A DNA stretch of 64,000 nt from Gymnogyps californianus (Eukaryota > Chordata > Aves > Accipitriformes > Cathartidae): the NCBI RefSeq assembly GCF_018139145.2, contig NC_059500.1:53872663-53936662 (forward strand), in the 5' to 3' direction. A model generated the notes under the pieces. That model worked only from the letters and a program-made list of their open reading frames with translations, did not search any database and had not been told where the DNA came from. The position numbers and the translations under genes are program-made. Shown piece after piece: positions 11,600-22,809 of the stretch; position 1 is the first letter of the stretch; every line of letters starts with the position of its first letter.

Positions 11600-14500
11600 C
11601 TTTACCAGCTGAGACTCATGTAATCATCTTGCCCCACTGCTTGAAAAACACGTATGCGTAAGGAATGCACTTAAACCCACTCTTTAAATTTCTACTGCAT
11701 ATGGTTTGTTTTATTTCTGTATGTAAAGTGGTTTCTAACACAGACTTTGCATGAAAGACATTTCACTTCTCACTTGGAAAAGCCCATTAAGGAAAGAGGG
11801 TTGTGAGTAAACAAACCTCAGCTGCAAAAAAGGGCAGTAAACATAAAAGCCAAAAGTAAATACATCTGAACTCGATTAATGTTTCTTTCAAGTCAGCTTT
11901 TAACAGTGTTTGCATGGTGCGCTTACCTGTGTCAGCTACTTTTTCCTATATGGCTGCGTATTGAAGTTGAGTGAAATATTACAGTGGACTGGCTATAAAA
12001 TAGTATTTCAGGGCACACTTGACAACATGCTGAGGAAAACCAGGATGTCTTGTCAAACCAGATGGCAGTTGTTGATCTGGGGCTATACTTTCAGGCCACG
12101 CTTTCATCACAGTATAAGAAAAGTCAGCCAATTACAAAGGAAGCTCGTTTGTACAACAGAATTACAATCAAAGGTCACTTTGGGTTAGAAAGGACTTCTG
12201 GAGGTCACTTAGTTGACCCTCACAGAAAGAAAAGCCAACTTTGAAGTTAGATCTCTTCCAGTAATGGTGATTCTCTACAGTATAGAGATGGTTTGTAAAA
12301 CGTTTCTCCTTTGCTATTTTGTGAAGTAGGAAGATACTAGTTTTGGTGGCAAGCAGCATGTTTCTGTCAGGTGAAGGCAGAAATTCTGTAACAAAAGATA
12401 ACTGCACTATTTCTTAAGAAAGATACAGGCGTTTGTTCATTGGCAATCCAAACCTCTAAAAGGCATTTCCAACTGCTCCCAGTAAGCCATCGTCAGAATC
12501 AGCTGGTAGTTTTCTGGTATGCAGACCTAAGTCTTGTAAGACAACATTTCAACTGGCCATTAGAAATCCCTGCTCCACTTCAGTGTTCTTCCAAAGATAT
12601 TAACATTCTTGATGTTAACTGTTGCTTTCAGCCATGTCTGTGCTATGGAAATCAAGTAAATGGAGTGGATTTAGGCTGTTGCTGGTATGAAAGTGAATGT
12701 GGCACAGAACAGAGGTAATCTTACTCTCCTCTGTGCTGCTAATCACAGAGCAAGCTGCAACTCACAGATACTAGAAATGTTGCTGTGGTAGAAAAGCCCA
12801 GATGAACCTATTGCAAGCCCTTAAAATCTATGGTAAATAGCAGAGGTGAGGAATGAGCAGGAAGAATAATCACCCAATTTGCCAGTCGCGCCCGTGCTAA
12901 AATGGCAAATATCTCACTCATAGCAAAGCACGTCAGAGGATTGCAGAAGTAGTGTTCCTTAGCCAGACAAGAAGAATTAAATACTTAAGAACTTCTTTTT
13001 ATACTTGCTTGTGAAAAATGGTCATCATTAAAATTCTTTTGGCGCTTTTGGTGACTAAACCAGTGAGTAGACTCTTTGCACATCTTTTCATACAAACATT
13101 CCACCAACTTTAACTGAATCCATACCTTTATACAGGACACTAACATGCTATTGCTTATGACATTCTCCTAGTTGGGACAAACATATGGAGATGAACAGAG
13201 GTACATATCAGAAAAGATAACGGAAGCTTCCTATGCAAGGTATCCACTATGTGACTCTAAAATGCCAGTTGAGAGTGTAAGTAAGTTTTAAGGTCAATCT
13301 CTACAAACTACTCTTTATATTACATCTAAAAATATCTAATATTTTATGGTCTAATAATATCAGCTCTTGACTCACTGTAAACTTCAAAACTATCAAAAAA
13401 ACCCAAACCCCCAAACCCTTCAAACATTTTGCAGGCAGTTTACCTGTATCTGAAAACTCTTACTTCAGCTGTTTCAAGATAACAGCGTGTAAAACAGCAG
13501 CTGAAGCAGAAAGAACAGAGACTCATCGTATCACACACGTATCATATGCTCAGTGGTTTACAGTAAAAAACAACTCATGCATGAATTCATAGACACATAT
13601 AGACTGGTCAAGCTGCTGACAAACTAACTTTCACATACCAAGATGTGACAATCATCCTGATTTATTTTTATTGTAGTTCATAAGTACCCAGTGAGAGCTG
13701 GTAAAAATAGAAACTTGTAAACCAAGATACATTTCTGAGTATTCTTACGGTTATTACAGTAAATAGTACTATTGCTCCTTCCATATGAGATGGAGCGGAC
13801 AGGGCATAGGATTGTTGTGCAAAGCTGAGCTGCCTCTGCCTAGGGATGCCAGGTGAAACCTTTCAGTGTACAGACGGTTACGAGGGAAAACAGGGTAGTG
13901 TTTGCTATGCCTGTAACATGGGCAGGAAGTGCTGCCCACACCTGTTCTTCCCTGCCCACGCCAAGGCAACATTTACTCAGCAGCATAAGATAATGTCAAG
14001 ATGACTTTCATTTCAGTAAGGAACAATGATAATCACCATAACCTAATTTCAAAGGCTGCGATGTACTATTTGTGTTCATCCACATAAATTCAGTTTGAAT
14101 TACTTCCATTTTATGATTATGAAGAAAAAAGAAAAAGAAAAATGCAAAATAAAGTCCTTCTAGGATCACAGTCGGTTAGATTTTTCACTGTGGCTGACAG
14201 AAGGGGCTCATAGTTCCCAGCAGACTACAAATCTGGCACAGGGAGAAATTGCTTGACCTTATGCACTGACCCTTAAGTATTGCTAGATGGTGCAAGCCAG
14301 GGCAATCCCCAAGCTGCTATTACATCTGAAGCTAAGCAAGGCTTCAAGAAGCTGCCTCAGATTCTCTGACATCTACCTGATTTGCCATGTCAGCAAGGAC
14401 ATATCAAGCCTAGTGTGGATTTGTCTCAGCTGAATCCAATGGCTACAAATGAGTATTTAAAGGTACCATACATAGATATTAAAGTAGAGGTGATGATAGA

Positions 14501-15519
14501 GAGATATTCGGTTTTCTCTTCCACAAGTAAAATCAACAGCAGCCCTGCTATTCAAAATCAGCTATTCTGGTGAAACAGAAGAGGGTATGAATGCTGTCTG
14601 TCTGGTCTGATAGCAGCACTGGAGGTCCACTTCGTGCTGGAGTAAATAGCTGCAACATGACACTGGAGAAGCAGCTCCCATGTAAATCCAGAGCAAGTGC
14701 TATGAAGAAAACCTTAACATTACTGATATGATATTTTCTGTGAAACAGATAGCACTCTTCCAAGAGCAAGATAATGACAAAAGTAGTTTCCATGTGAACA
14801 CCCTTCTTCAATCTTGCTACATCTATCTTAGGAGAAAATGCAGCTCACCAGAGCCAGTGCTCTTTGAAAATAATATGACAAATCCTACCCAGTGCCCTTG
14901 CTTCACTATCTGATGACTATCTAAGATGCAAAGTTGTTTCCTGTTGGGCGTTTTTTCAAAACTGGCACTGTAGAAGCCCAGAACTGGCCCAGCACACAGT
15001 ATATTCGGAGTTGAATGAGGCATTTGTAGGCATTCCAGTAATAGGAAGTAAAACAGATAAGTGCCTGGTATGGAGAAGACTCATCTTCTCCTCCAACAAA
15101 AGTTAAAGTTACTGTTTAAAAATAATCAGTGGAGCTTCATTTTCACTTTTGCTTCCAAATTCCTCCTGAAGAAAATTCTATTGAGTAATCAGTTCAAATG
15201 TAAAACTTTTTACTGTCATGTAGCATAACAGAGTTCATGGGTTTTTTACCTGAATTACTTACGGGGTTTTACATAGACTGTGCATTAAAATTCTCCTCTG
15301 TGACATAATGTTGATTTACTGTTGGTGTTGGGATTTTTTTTTTTTTGTCTGTCCTTTGATTTAACTTCAACCTCTCATTGCTTTTGTGATATGAAATATC
15401 TTCCATATATTGCCATGCTGGTGGGTACTTGTGGTAATTTCCAGTTTAATGTGTTGGAAAGTTTGGAAATGAGATATGGGCATGTAATGATGTCTCCACC
15501 TGAAACATGACTGTTTAGA
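11600..15519. other. Intergenic downstream of PDCD1LG2
   Basis: This lies beyond the proposed 3' end of PDCD1LG2. Apart from the CR1 scrap near 12.2 kb it contains only short chance frames. No exon-like segments with good splice signals were seen. Confidence 0.5.
12178..12232 (-). mobile_element. CR1 LINE 3'-end scrap
   Basis: The stretch TTTGGGTTAGAAAGGACTTC followed by GGAGGTCACTTAGTTGACCC matches the usual reverse-orientation CR1 3' UTR pattern (gggttggaaaggacct...ggtcatctagt). It is short and diverged. Confidence 0.5.
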
Positions 15520-15892
15520 CATAAGATAGCATGTACAGCTTTTATTCAAATTTCCACAAGATGTTTGAATCCAAGCACCATTCCTGAGACTGGAACAGTT
15601 AATAAAGGCATTCTTAAACAAAAATTCCTGGAGCAACAGTAAGTCCAAAAGTAAAGTGTATCAAAGGCACTCAAATAACCTCTTCACAATGGTAAACCAC
15701 ATTTCATGACAGCATAGTTCTCAGTAACTTCAAGATACGGTATCTGAAGAGGCATAGCTTTCATTGCTGCAGTGCCAATAAATCCCCATGAGTTCACTGT
15801 TCATCGCAAAGCTAAAGTGCTGTAACTTTCCTTTGAAGTCCCCAAAAACAGATAGAAAAAGTGCAAATTATGGCACGTGAGATGAAGAGTTT
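15520..15892 (-). other. PDCD1LG2: Proposed 3' UTR of PDCD1LG2
   Basis: Sequence following the TGA at 15893-15895 down to the first good minus-strand poly-A signal (AATAAA, 15541-15546). The transcript end is inferred. A longer UTR is possible. Confidence 0.45.
15541..15546 (-). terminator. PDCD1LG2: Poly-A signal AATAAA, PDCD1LG2
   Basis: A canonical AATAAA hexamer on the minus strand about 350 bases past the proposed stop codon. Cleavage would fall about 15-25 bases further left. It is assigned to PDCD1LG2 by position only. Confidence 0.45.
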
Positions 15893-15975
15893 TCACAGAC
15901 CCACACTCCCACTGTCTCTTGAAGCTGTGACAGTTGACAAGTATAAAGCCTCAGTTTGAGAGTTAAAATCATCTC
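15893..15975 (-). CDS. PDCD1LG2: PDCD1LG2 last coding exon
   Basis: The excellent acceptor CATTTTCTTTCTTTAAG leads into 83 coding bases ending in TGA at 15893-15895. It encodes RDDFNSQTEALYLSTV followed by TASRDSGSVGL. The only tyrosine (YLST) does not fit an ITIM. Assignment rests on the splice site, the frame and a poly-A signal downstream. Confidence 0.65.
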
Positions 15976-18900
15976 CTTAAAGAAAGAAAATGGAATAGTA
16001 TTATTTTAAAAATCTGCAATAATTTAAGCAAATAAATAGCCTGATTTTAACAACTGAGTGGTAAAGAGTGAAAGCCCTATCTTCATTGTATGCAAGCTTT
16101 TCTGGGCCATGCTGAAGTTACAGCGGCTCCTTAAAGCTGCCATTATTACAAAGACATCCTGTAGTAATCTTTTCAGAGGGAAGAATTCTCTCTCTCTCTC
16201 TTATCTGTGGTCCAAATTCTGAATTTGAATTTTCTATTACATCAAAGCTATCACTGACTATCAGCCATATAAATGAAATAACAAAACTGAAATCTGGTTA
16301 GATAGCATCCACAGGAATGCTGGTCAGTAAAATCTGTTCATCTGAATACAAGTTTGCAGAACTGGGCCTTCAGTGATGCGGTCAAATGTCCTATATCTTC
16401 AGTGCTGATGCAGCTTGAGCTGTAAGTTAAGATGATAACATGAACAATCCTTGTTCCTGTAACCAGGGCCATGTGGGTCATTTCCAAGGCTCTTTGGTAA
16501 AGTATCTGTGGCTTTTATGCTTCAGCTACCTACTCATCATGGAAAAAAGGTTCTTTCCAGTGTTTCTTAAAAATATATGATGCTGAGAAATATAAATGTT
16601 TGTCATATGACTTACTGTATGTTGCACAAAGATTTTCGGTCATTAAAATGAAGAAGTAAAACAAAACCACAAAAAGCAGCTACCTCTCCTTTAATTTCTT
16701 CATTTCAGCAACTGCACAGAGGAGGCTAGGGCCTACAAAGTGAAAAAATTCTACAACAGTAATACAAAAAGCCACGGGAAGCCACGCTGTGCTCAGACAA
16801 CGTGCAGTGGAATTATGTCTGGACACGCACCAACGCTGTCCTCCAGATTGCTGCTTGCCTTGAGCTTTTGTTCATTTGCACATGGCATAATTCCACTGAT
16901 GTTTCACACCGTCACGTGAAAAATAAGAAAACGCCTTTGACTGCACCAAGTGCTGACTTCTGAAAGGTGAAAGTGTTTTTCTGAAAGTGGCATTTTGACT
17001 GTAATATCTCCTGATGGCAGTGGATTGGACAGCTACGGGTAAGATGCAAGCACTACAATCTGAAGTGATATGGGAATCAGTGAATTCATGACCTCTCCCT
17101 CCAATCCCTAGTTTTCATCTCACCTACGGAAGTTATTTTTTAAGTTGGTGACTTCTTGATGTATGGTTTTTTAGCAGTGAGAAACACGGGTGGCTTCTCA
17201 AGTAAATCCTGTCCTTGGAAAAGCCCAAAGCTGCCTATGTGTCCAGTAACTGCTATGTATTGTTTCTTCAGGCTGCTTGGTCAGCTGCATCACAGTTTTG
17301 CTCCAGTTTTGCTCCTCAGGAGAGAATCATTCATATTCCTGGAGTACATCAGGCAGCCTCGGGACTCCCTCAATAGGCTGTGTTAGGGTCTGCCTGGACA
17401 CCAAGGAATTACAGCTGAACCCAATACCACCGTACCTAACACTGGCCACAGCCTCTCTCCTGACAATACATTAACATATCAGACTTTTATTTATAGGTAA
17501 CAAAACTGATTTATATAAGTAGGTGTTTTAAGAGCTTTCTTATCATATTGCTTTATAGTTTTCTATGGTGCTTTCTTTTTTTCAGTTCAATTTTAGTACA
17601 GGACAGTTATATGCATTCTGATACTTTTTTAGGCATTACCTTCCCTCTGCAATGTAAAACTTCCTGGATGTCTAGGAAAGTCACATACTCATAAGATCAG
17701 AAGTGGTTCAGTGGATGATCTAATATTCCAGATAAATGAGGAATCATTTTATTTGTTGTTAAAACCTGTGGCCTGAGCCAAAAGTATAACAGACTATTGC
17801 CACAAAAATCTTGATACCTTCCAAAACAACCAGCTTTCTGTGTGTATCCTACTCAGCTGAGGCTACTAGAACTGCAGCTAGTATACAGAGGTGTATACTG
17901 AGCTATGTATGCAAGTGATCGGTATCTCAGTGAAAGGGAACAAACATTTATAAATTTTTACATCGCCTGTGAGAAAGTCATAATATTAGATACTGCATTT
18001 TTAGAAAATTGAAGAAAAGTTGAATTTAAATTCAAAACTAGCCTCTGTTTTGATGTAGCATTATTTAAGTTGCCATCTACAGATTTATTAAGATTTTAGC
18101 TGTAAGAAAGAAAAAGCTGTAAGCATAAATATGGAAACCCCTATGACTTACTGTTCTCATCTTTCAGGTTAGGGTTCAGTTTTCTTTTCCTGTCTGTTAA
18201 AGTAAGTATATAGAAATTTAGCTTAAACGTTTCTAGATTTGAAAGAAACAATACAATTCAACAAACTTTTAGATTAAACTGAGCTTTAAGCACATTTAAG
18301 TTTATTATTAACTCATACCAAATACATAAACTTCTTTACACTTCTTTTCTTTTGCAAATTTTGAACCAAATTCTGAAGTCCTTAATAGCAAGACTTTCAT
18401 TTCATGACGATAAATACATTTGTCTGAGTTTACTGGAGTCTATTCATATGCAAGAAAAGACTAGAATAATAGCCTGTTTGCTTTATTACTTTTCCACTAT
18501 TGCACTTGCAAACAAAGAAAGAAACACTATTTGTAATAGTCCAGTACAGCATACCGTTTTAGTTATACAGCCTTAATGGAGATGATAGAAAATAAAAGTT
18601 CTGTGTCATATGCTGTAGCTACAACGTCTTTGTAGCCATGAAGAAAAACACCATTCAAACTATGTTTTTACAGCCCTCCTTACCCAAGCCAAAGCTTGTT
18701 TGTGTTCTTTACAGAATAGTAGCTGGTCAGATAAAAAAGTTTATCTTCCCATATACCTTGTCTCACATAAGTAACAAGGTGAGGAAAATAAAACCCAGCT
18801 CAAATGATCCAAGATCTCATTTTAGAACAGAGCTCATCTAGAAATAAAATGTGACCAAAGTCGCACAAGCTTGCCTGGAGTTACTAAAATTTCCAAAAGG

Positions 18901-21900
18901 TCGTTCACAGGAAAAATAAAGAATAAATGAAAAGATCCACTGTCTGAAGTAAAACGTACCTTTTTTGCGTTGCCCATTCTTGAATGATTTTCTCTTTCGA
19001 AAGATTATTAGTGCAGAGGGAAGGACAGCTACCATCACACACGTGGGGACGATAAATAAGATCAGGGATTTTTGTCCACTATACTGTGTACTCATTAAAG
19101 CTGTTAAAAACAAGAAAAGAAAGTAGATTTATAACTTACAAAACAGGCATCGTTTATGAAGTTATCAGTTCTGATTCTCCAAAGTCTTGTTCTGACTGAA
19201 CAAAAGATTCTTAAAATTTATCAATGTGTTTTACACTCATTTTATGAATTTTAGAACAGAGTGACATTCAGCACTATTACTATAAGAAGCTTTACAAAAA
19301 ATGAGTCAAATCTCTCATTTGTATGGCATTTGAGTGAGCACTACTGCAATTTATCTGTATCCCATTTGAAGAACAACTAATTAGGAGTCTAGATCAGGGA
19401 AGACACCCATGCGGATTAAAGAATTTCCTCTGTACTGGTAGCCAAATAATGGGAGCTACCCTAAAATTAAAATATACTGAAAAATGACAGTGGCTTGTTG
19501 GAGTGCAAGCTAGCTGAGGCTTCAAAGGCGTAAATAATACTGACTTGTTTCTTTTCCAAAGCATCGATATTACACTGCTTTCTGGAACCGAATTCCAGTG
19601 ATGGATCATAGGACACGACGTATGTACAAACACTCTCTGTCTTGTACAAGTTCAAGGTGATACAAACCTAAAGTGGAAATGTGAGCTGAAGTTTCTCCAT
19701 TCAGTTCTTTATTCCAGAACACACAGCTGTAGTTCTCACTCGTATTTGGTTTGAACGTCAGGATGCTGGTGACATTGTAGAGGCCGTCTGCAGTCAGCGT
19801 ATAGGTGGTATTTGTAGATCCACTGAGATTGAAGTGCTTCTCATTTTGCCAGAAGACCTCTGCCAGAGGAAAGCCTTCTGACTGGCACATAAAAACAAAC
19901 TTGTCTTCACCTGGTTTTCTCATTACTTGAGTGTTTATTCTCTTGTAGGATGCTGCATAAGAAGTTGAGTGAAATTACTTTATGCAACAATAGTAATTTT
20001 CCCACTTCACTTTCCCTCCTTCCCTTTAATGCCATATTTTGTCTATGGCTGTATCTGAGGTACACTTATTTGAAATGATGAAGGATGTTTGGTAGAACAA
20101 TTCAATATTCATTATTCAATCCTTCTCATGCGTACAGTGACAGAACTTACGCCACTACTTTATACAAGGCAGCAGTTGACACTGAATTTATAATTTATCA
20201 ATACAGAGGAAACAAGTGAAGTCTCATGGGAGTCTATTTTCACTTTTTGAATATGCAACTTCAAGAAAAAGGCTGTTCTTAGTGTTTGTTTTACCACAGC
20301 TTATAAACAAGTGTGGTATTTTCATCATATTAGAACAAAATGAACTTAGAATTTCTGTAAGGACAGTTCAGAGGAACCAATGTGGGTCTTCAAAATGGCT
20401 GTATCAATTTTTGCGTTTGACAAAGCTCGTTATTGAAATGCCTGGGTGGGAAATGAATGGTGCCTTGTATCACATGGACATACTGCAGTTAGTGGGAAAC
20501 ACCAGAGGCCTTTCAAAGGACGGGTCTATCATGCTATCACGTAATGTATGCCTTTATTACTAATGTCCATTTGGCTTTGACGAACACAGAAAATCACATG
20601 TCCTTGCTCTGGAAGCTGCAGTCACTCGGGGAATTCCTAGCCACTTGGGTAGCTGCAGCAGGGCTCATAAGTAAATTAAAGCACCTCTGAGAAACTTTTG
20701 GGAATAGCCAGAGGTGGCCCACCAGGGCAGGGGGTCAAATGAGAGGCAGGGGGTGGGGGCAGTGGGGGCACTGGAGAAGAGGATGTGGGAAGAAGGAGGA
20801 GGGATGAAGGATGGAGCGGGAGCCGTTGCTCTCTGGCACAGGCTGCTCCTAGAGAAGCTCAGCTGGCTGTTGAACCAAAGACTAGCCGGCACTAAGACGA
20901 CTGCTTCAGTTCACCTGGGGGCTGAGCACAGGGTCTTAGTGAGAGAATTAGCAAAAAATTCCTCCAAATTAATCAATTTCTACAAGCCCGTAGGAATTTA
21001 GTAGAGACATCTCAATGAATATATACTTACATTCAATTCAGCCACTAACCTTTTACTTCCAAAGTAATGTACTTGTAGTCCACGCCCTGGTAGTCAATGA
21101 GACAAAGGTATGATCCTGCATCTGTGATCTTCACGCTGGTGATCTGAAGGATAGCTCGTCCCAGTTTCAGTTCACCGTGCAGCAGTGTGGCTCTTCCTAT
21201 GTAATCATGATGTTGGGATGGAGGGAATGCCTTCCCATTGTGGAGTGTGTACACCTCTTTCGATTTCGACTGGCCCTGCCTTTTTTGCTCCCAAACAACA
21301 GTCAGGAGTCCTAGGTTTATCGAGCCGTTCACAGGGAATCTGCATTCCATGGTCACATTGCTCCCATACTCCACAACATACAGCTGTTGAGGAACTTCAA
21401 CTGTAAATAAAGCTATGGTAGGAAAACAAAACAGTTTCATTTGTTGTATTAAAATATGTTCTGATTTTCTTTAAATTTGGACAAAAAGGTGTCATGTAGT
21501 CAGGCATATGGTTACTGGTTTGACTAAAAGTTTTAAGCATTTTTTGTTCCTACTCACACTAACATTTTTACCATGTCAGTAGTATTTATAGCAAATCATC
21601 TGTATTCTGTATTGATTACAGAGTCTAAAAGACAAGGACAAAATGAACAGGGTTTTTTTTCACATTTTAGAAATAACTTGAGGCTGAGTCTGTGATTACA
21701 CAGGGAGCACTTGTATGAAACGATGATTGTATCTTATATGTCCTAAGATTCTAGTAAAAGCAACAGTTAATTGTGGAAATAATAGTAAATCTAATTTCAC
21801 TGTCCTCTACGAAGAGAAAATCCAGTGTAATGCCTGTGAAATAGAGTTGCACTGGATAAGCAAGTGTAACTTGGAAGAATTGCTATGTAGCAATTACAGT

Positions 21901-22795
21901 CTTCCACAAGCCTGGCACCATGTGAGTATCATTTGATCCCATGCATCTTCTCAGACACATGCAACAGTATTACAGAAAGTATATCAAAATAATCTTCTTA
22001 GCAGTTCACCAAATCTGAAATTCATGTTGTTATGAATAGTTTACCATTTTAAAGTGTACTTGATAAAGGAAAGTTATTTATGATACATCATTCAATATAC
22101 CTTGTTACTGCTTTCTATATTGAATGTACCATATATTGGTAGATTTAATTCAGAAGCACTTGGAAGTATTGATAGTGACATTCAAAAGAGAAGTTCATGT
22201 AACTGTTTACGCATTCCTTTTATTTCATGTGTTTGTGAAATACTTACAGAGAAAGCTTCAATTCCTCTTAGCAATGTTTGTTTATTCACTTTAATACAAC
22301 CATAATGAGGGAAAAAAATAATATGAAAAAGTGCCAAGCCCCTTGTGGGTTTTAGCTAAGCTGCTCCTGCTACAGGCATGGACAGGGGAATACACATGGT
22401 TTTACTTCACTCTGCCTCACACTGAGGTTGTTCTACTTTACAGTTGGCTTAGGTTGCTTTGGTCATCCCCCCTCTCATAGCCATGCCTGCTAATGCTGGA
22501 CGCCTCAGCTGTCAATACACTATGCTTTAAAGAAGGCTGATTGTGGAAAGTGACGGACATCTGTCCTGTGCCCAGTTAGCACACAGTGACTTCTGTAAGA
22601 CATTGCAAAGCAGAGGCTCCAGACATCACTAGCTATTCATGCAGGTATCGCTGGAGGTGCTGAAGCCCATGTACTGAGGATGTAGCAGTATTTGCTGCAT
22701 TGATTCTGCTGGTGGAATTGAAAGGCAGTTTCTGTCTCACCTGAAACCACGGAGAGCTGTGTTTCCAGCAACAGCATAGTAAGGATCTGGAACAT
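15893..22795 (-). CDS. PDCD1LG2: PD-L2, programmed cell death 1 ligand 2 (six coding exons)
   Basis: Type I membrane protein, a B7-family ligand of the inhibitory T-cell receptor PD-1, displayed mainly on antigen-presenting cells. Coding exons, minus strand: 22795-22741, 21412-21050, 19952-19668, 19100-18960, 18193-18152 and 15975-15893. They sum to 969 bases, or 322 residues plus stop, and every junction is phase 1. Domains: signal peptide 1-18; IgV 19-139 with the Cys42-Cys122 pair, Trp59 and the DAGSYLC motif; IgC 140-234 with Cys162-Cys216; stalk; membrane segment about 246-268; basic tail. Sequons are frequent in the IgC domain. SYKRIN, EGFPLAEV and CVFWN recall the mammalian protein closely. 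Two features differ from human: the IgV is longer, and the tail is about 54 residues on two small exons. The first four exons are near certain. The tail exons rest on splice signals and frame. The start ATG follows a good 3' splice site, so a non-coding leader exon lies upstream. Confidence 0.92.
18152..18193 (-). CDS. PDCD1LG2: PDCD1LG2 cytoplasmic exon 1
   Basis: A 42-base exon between acceptor TACTTTAACAG and the strong donor GTAAGT. It is in frame with the exon before and after, phase 1 on both sides, and encodes DRKRKLNPNLKDEN. It is assigned from splice signals and reading frame, not from recalled similarity. Confidence 0.7.
18960..19100 (-). CDS. PDCD1LG2: PDCD1LG2 stalk and transmembrane exon
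   Basis: A 141-base exon, acceptor CTTGTTTTTAACAG and donor AAAAAG|GTACGT. It encodes a short stalk, one hydrophobic span (LILFIVPTCVMVAVLPSALI) and a basic stop-transfer stretch FRKRKSFKNGQRKK. Confidence 0.9.
19668..19952 (-). CDS. PDCD1LG2: PDCD1LG2 IgC exon
   Basis: A 285-base exon, acceptor CTTCTTATGCAG and donor TTAG|GTTTGT. It encodes ASYKRINTQVM through TSAHISTL, with FMCQSEGFP and NYSCVFWN around the two Ig cysteines. Confidence 0.95.
20730..20768 (+). other. Potential G-quadruplex in a PDCD1LG2 intron
   Basis: Four runs of exactly five G at 20730-20734, 20749-20753, 20755-20759 and 20764-20768, the last three separated by loops of 1 and 4 bases. It lies between the IgV and IgC exons, on the strand opposite the transcript. 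Confidence 0.6.
21050..21412 (-). CDS. PDCD1LG2: PDCD1LG2 IgV exon
   Basis: A 363-base exon, acceptor TTCCTACCATAG and donor AAAG|GTTAGT. It encodes ALFTVEVPQQLYVVEYGSN through DYKYITLEVK, with both Ig cysteines and the strand-C tryptophan. Confidence 0.95.
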
Positions 22796-22809
22796 TTTCT
22801 CAGGTGGAT
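22741..22809 (-). CDS. PDCD1LG2: PDCD1LG2 exon with start codon and signal peptide
   Basis: The 3' splice site CTACTTTTGTTTCAG precedes position 22809. The ATG is at 22793-22795, giving MFQILTMLLLETQLSVVS, and the exon ends with donor CAG|GTGAGA after 22741. Coding starts at 22795; 22796-22809 is 5' UTR. The split codon G|CT becomes Ala, the first residue after the signal region. Confidence 0.85.

Noticed and set aside
14270..14350. GAAGCTAAGCAAGG resembling the 5S rRNA-derived head of an AmnSINE/DeuSINE
   Set aside because: Only about 14 bases match and the flanking 5S promoter boxes are absent.
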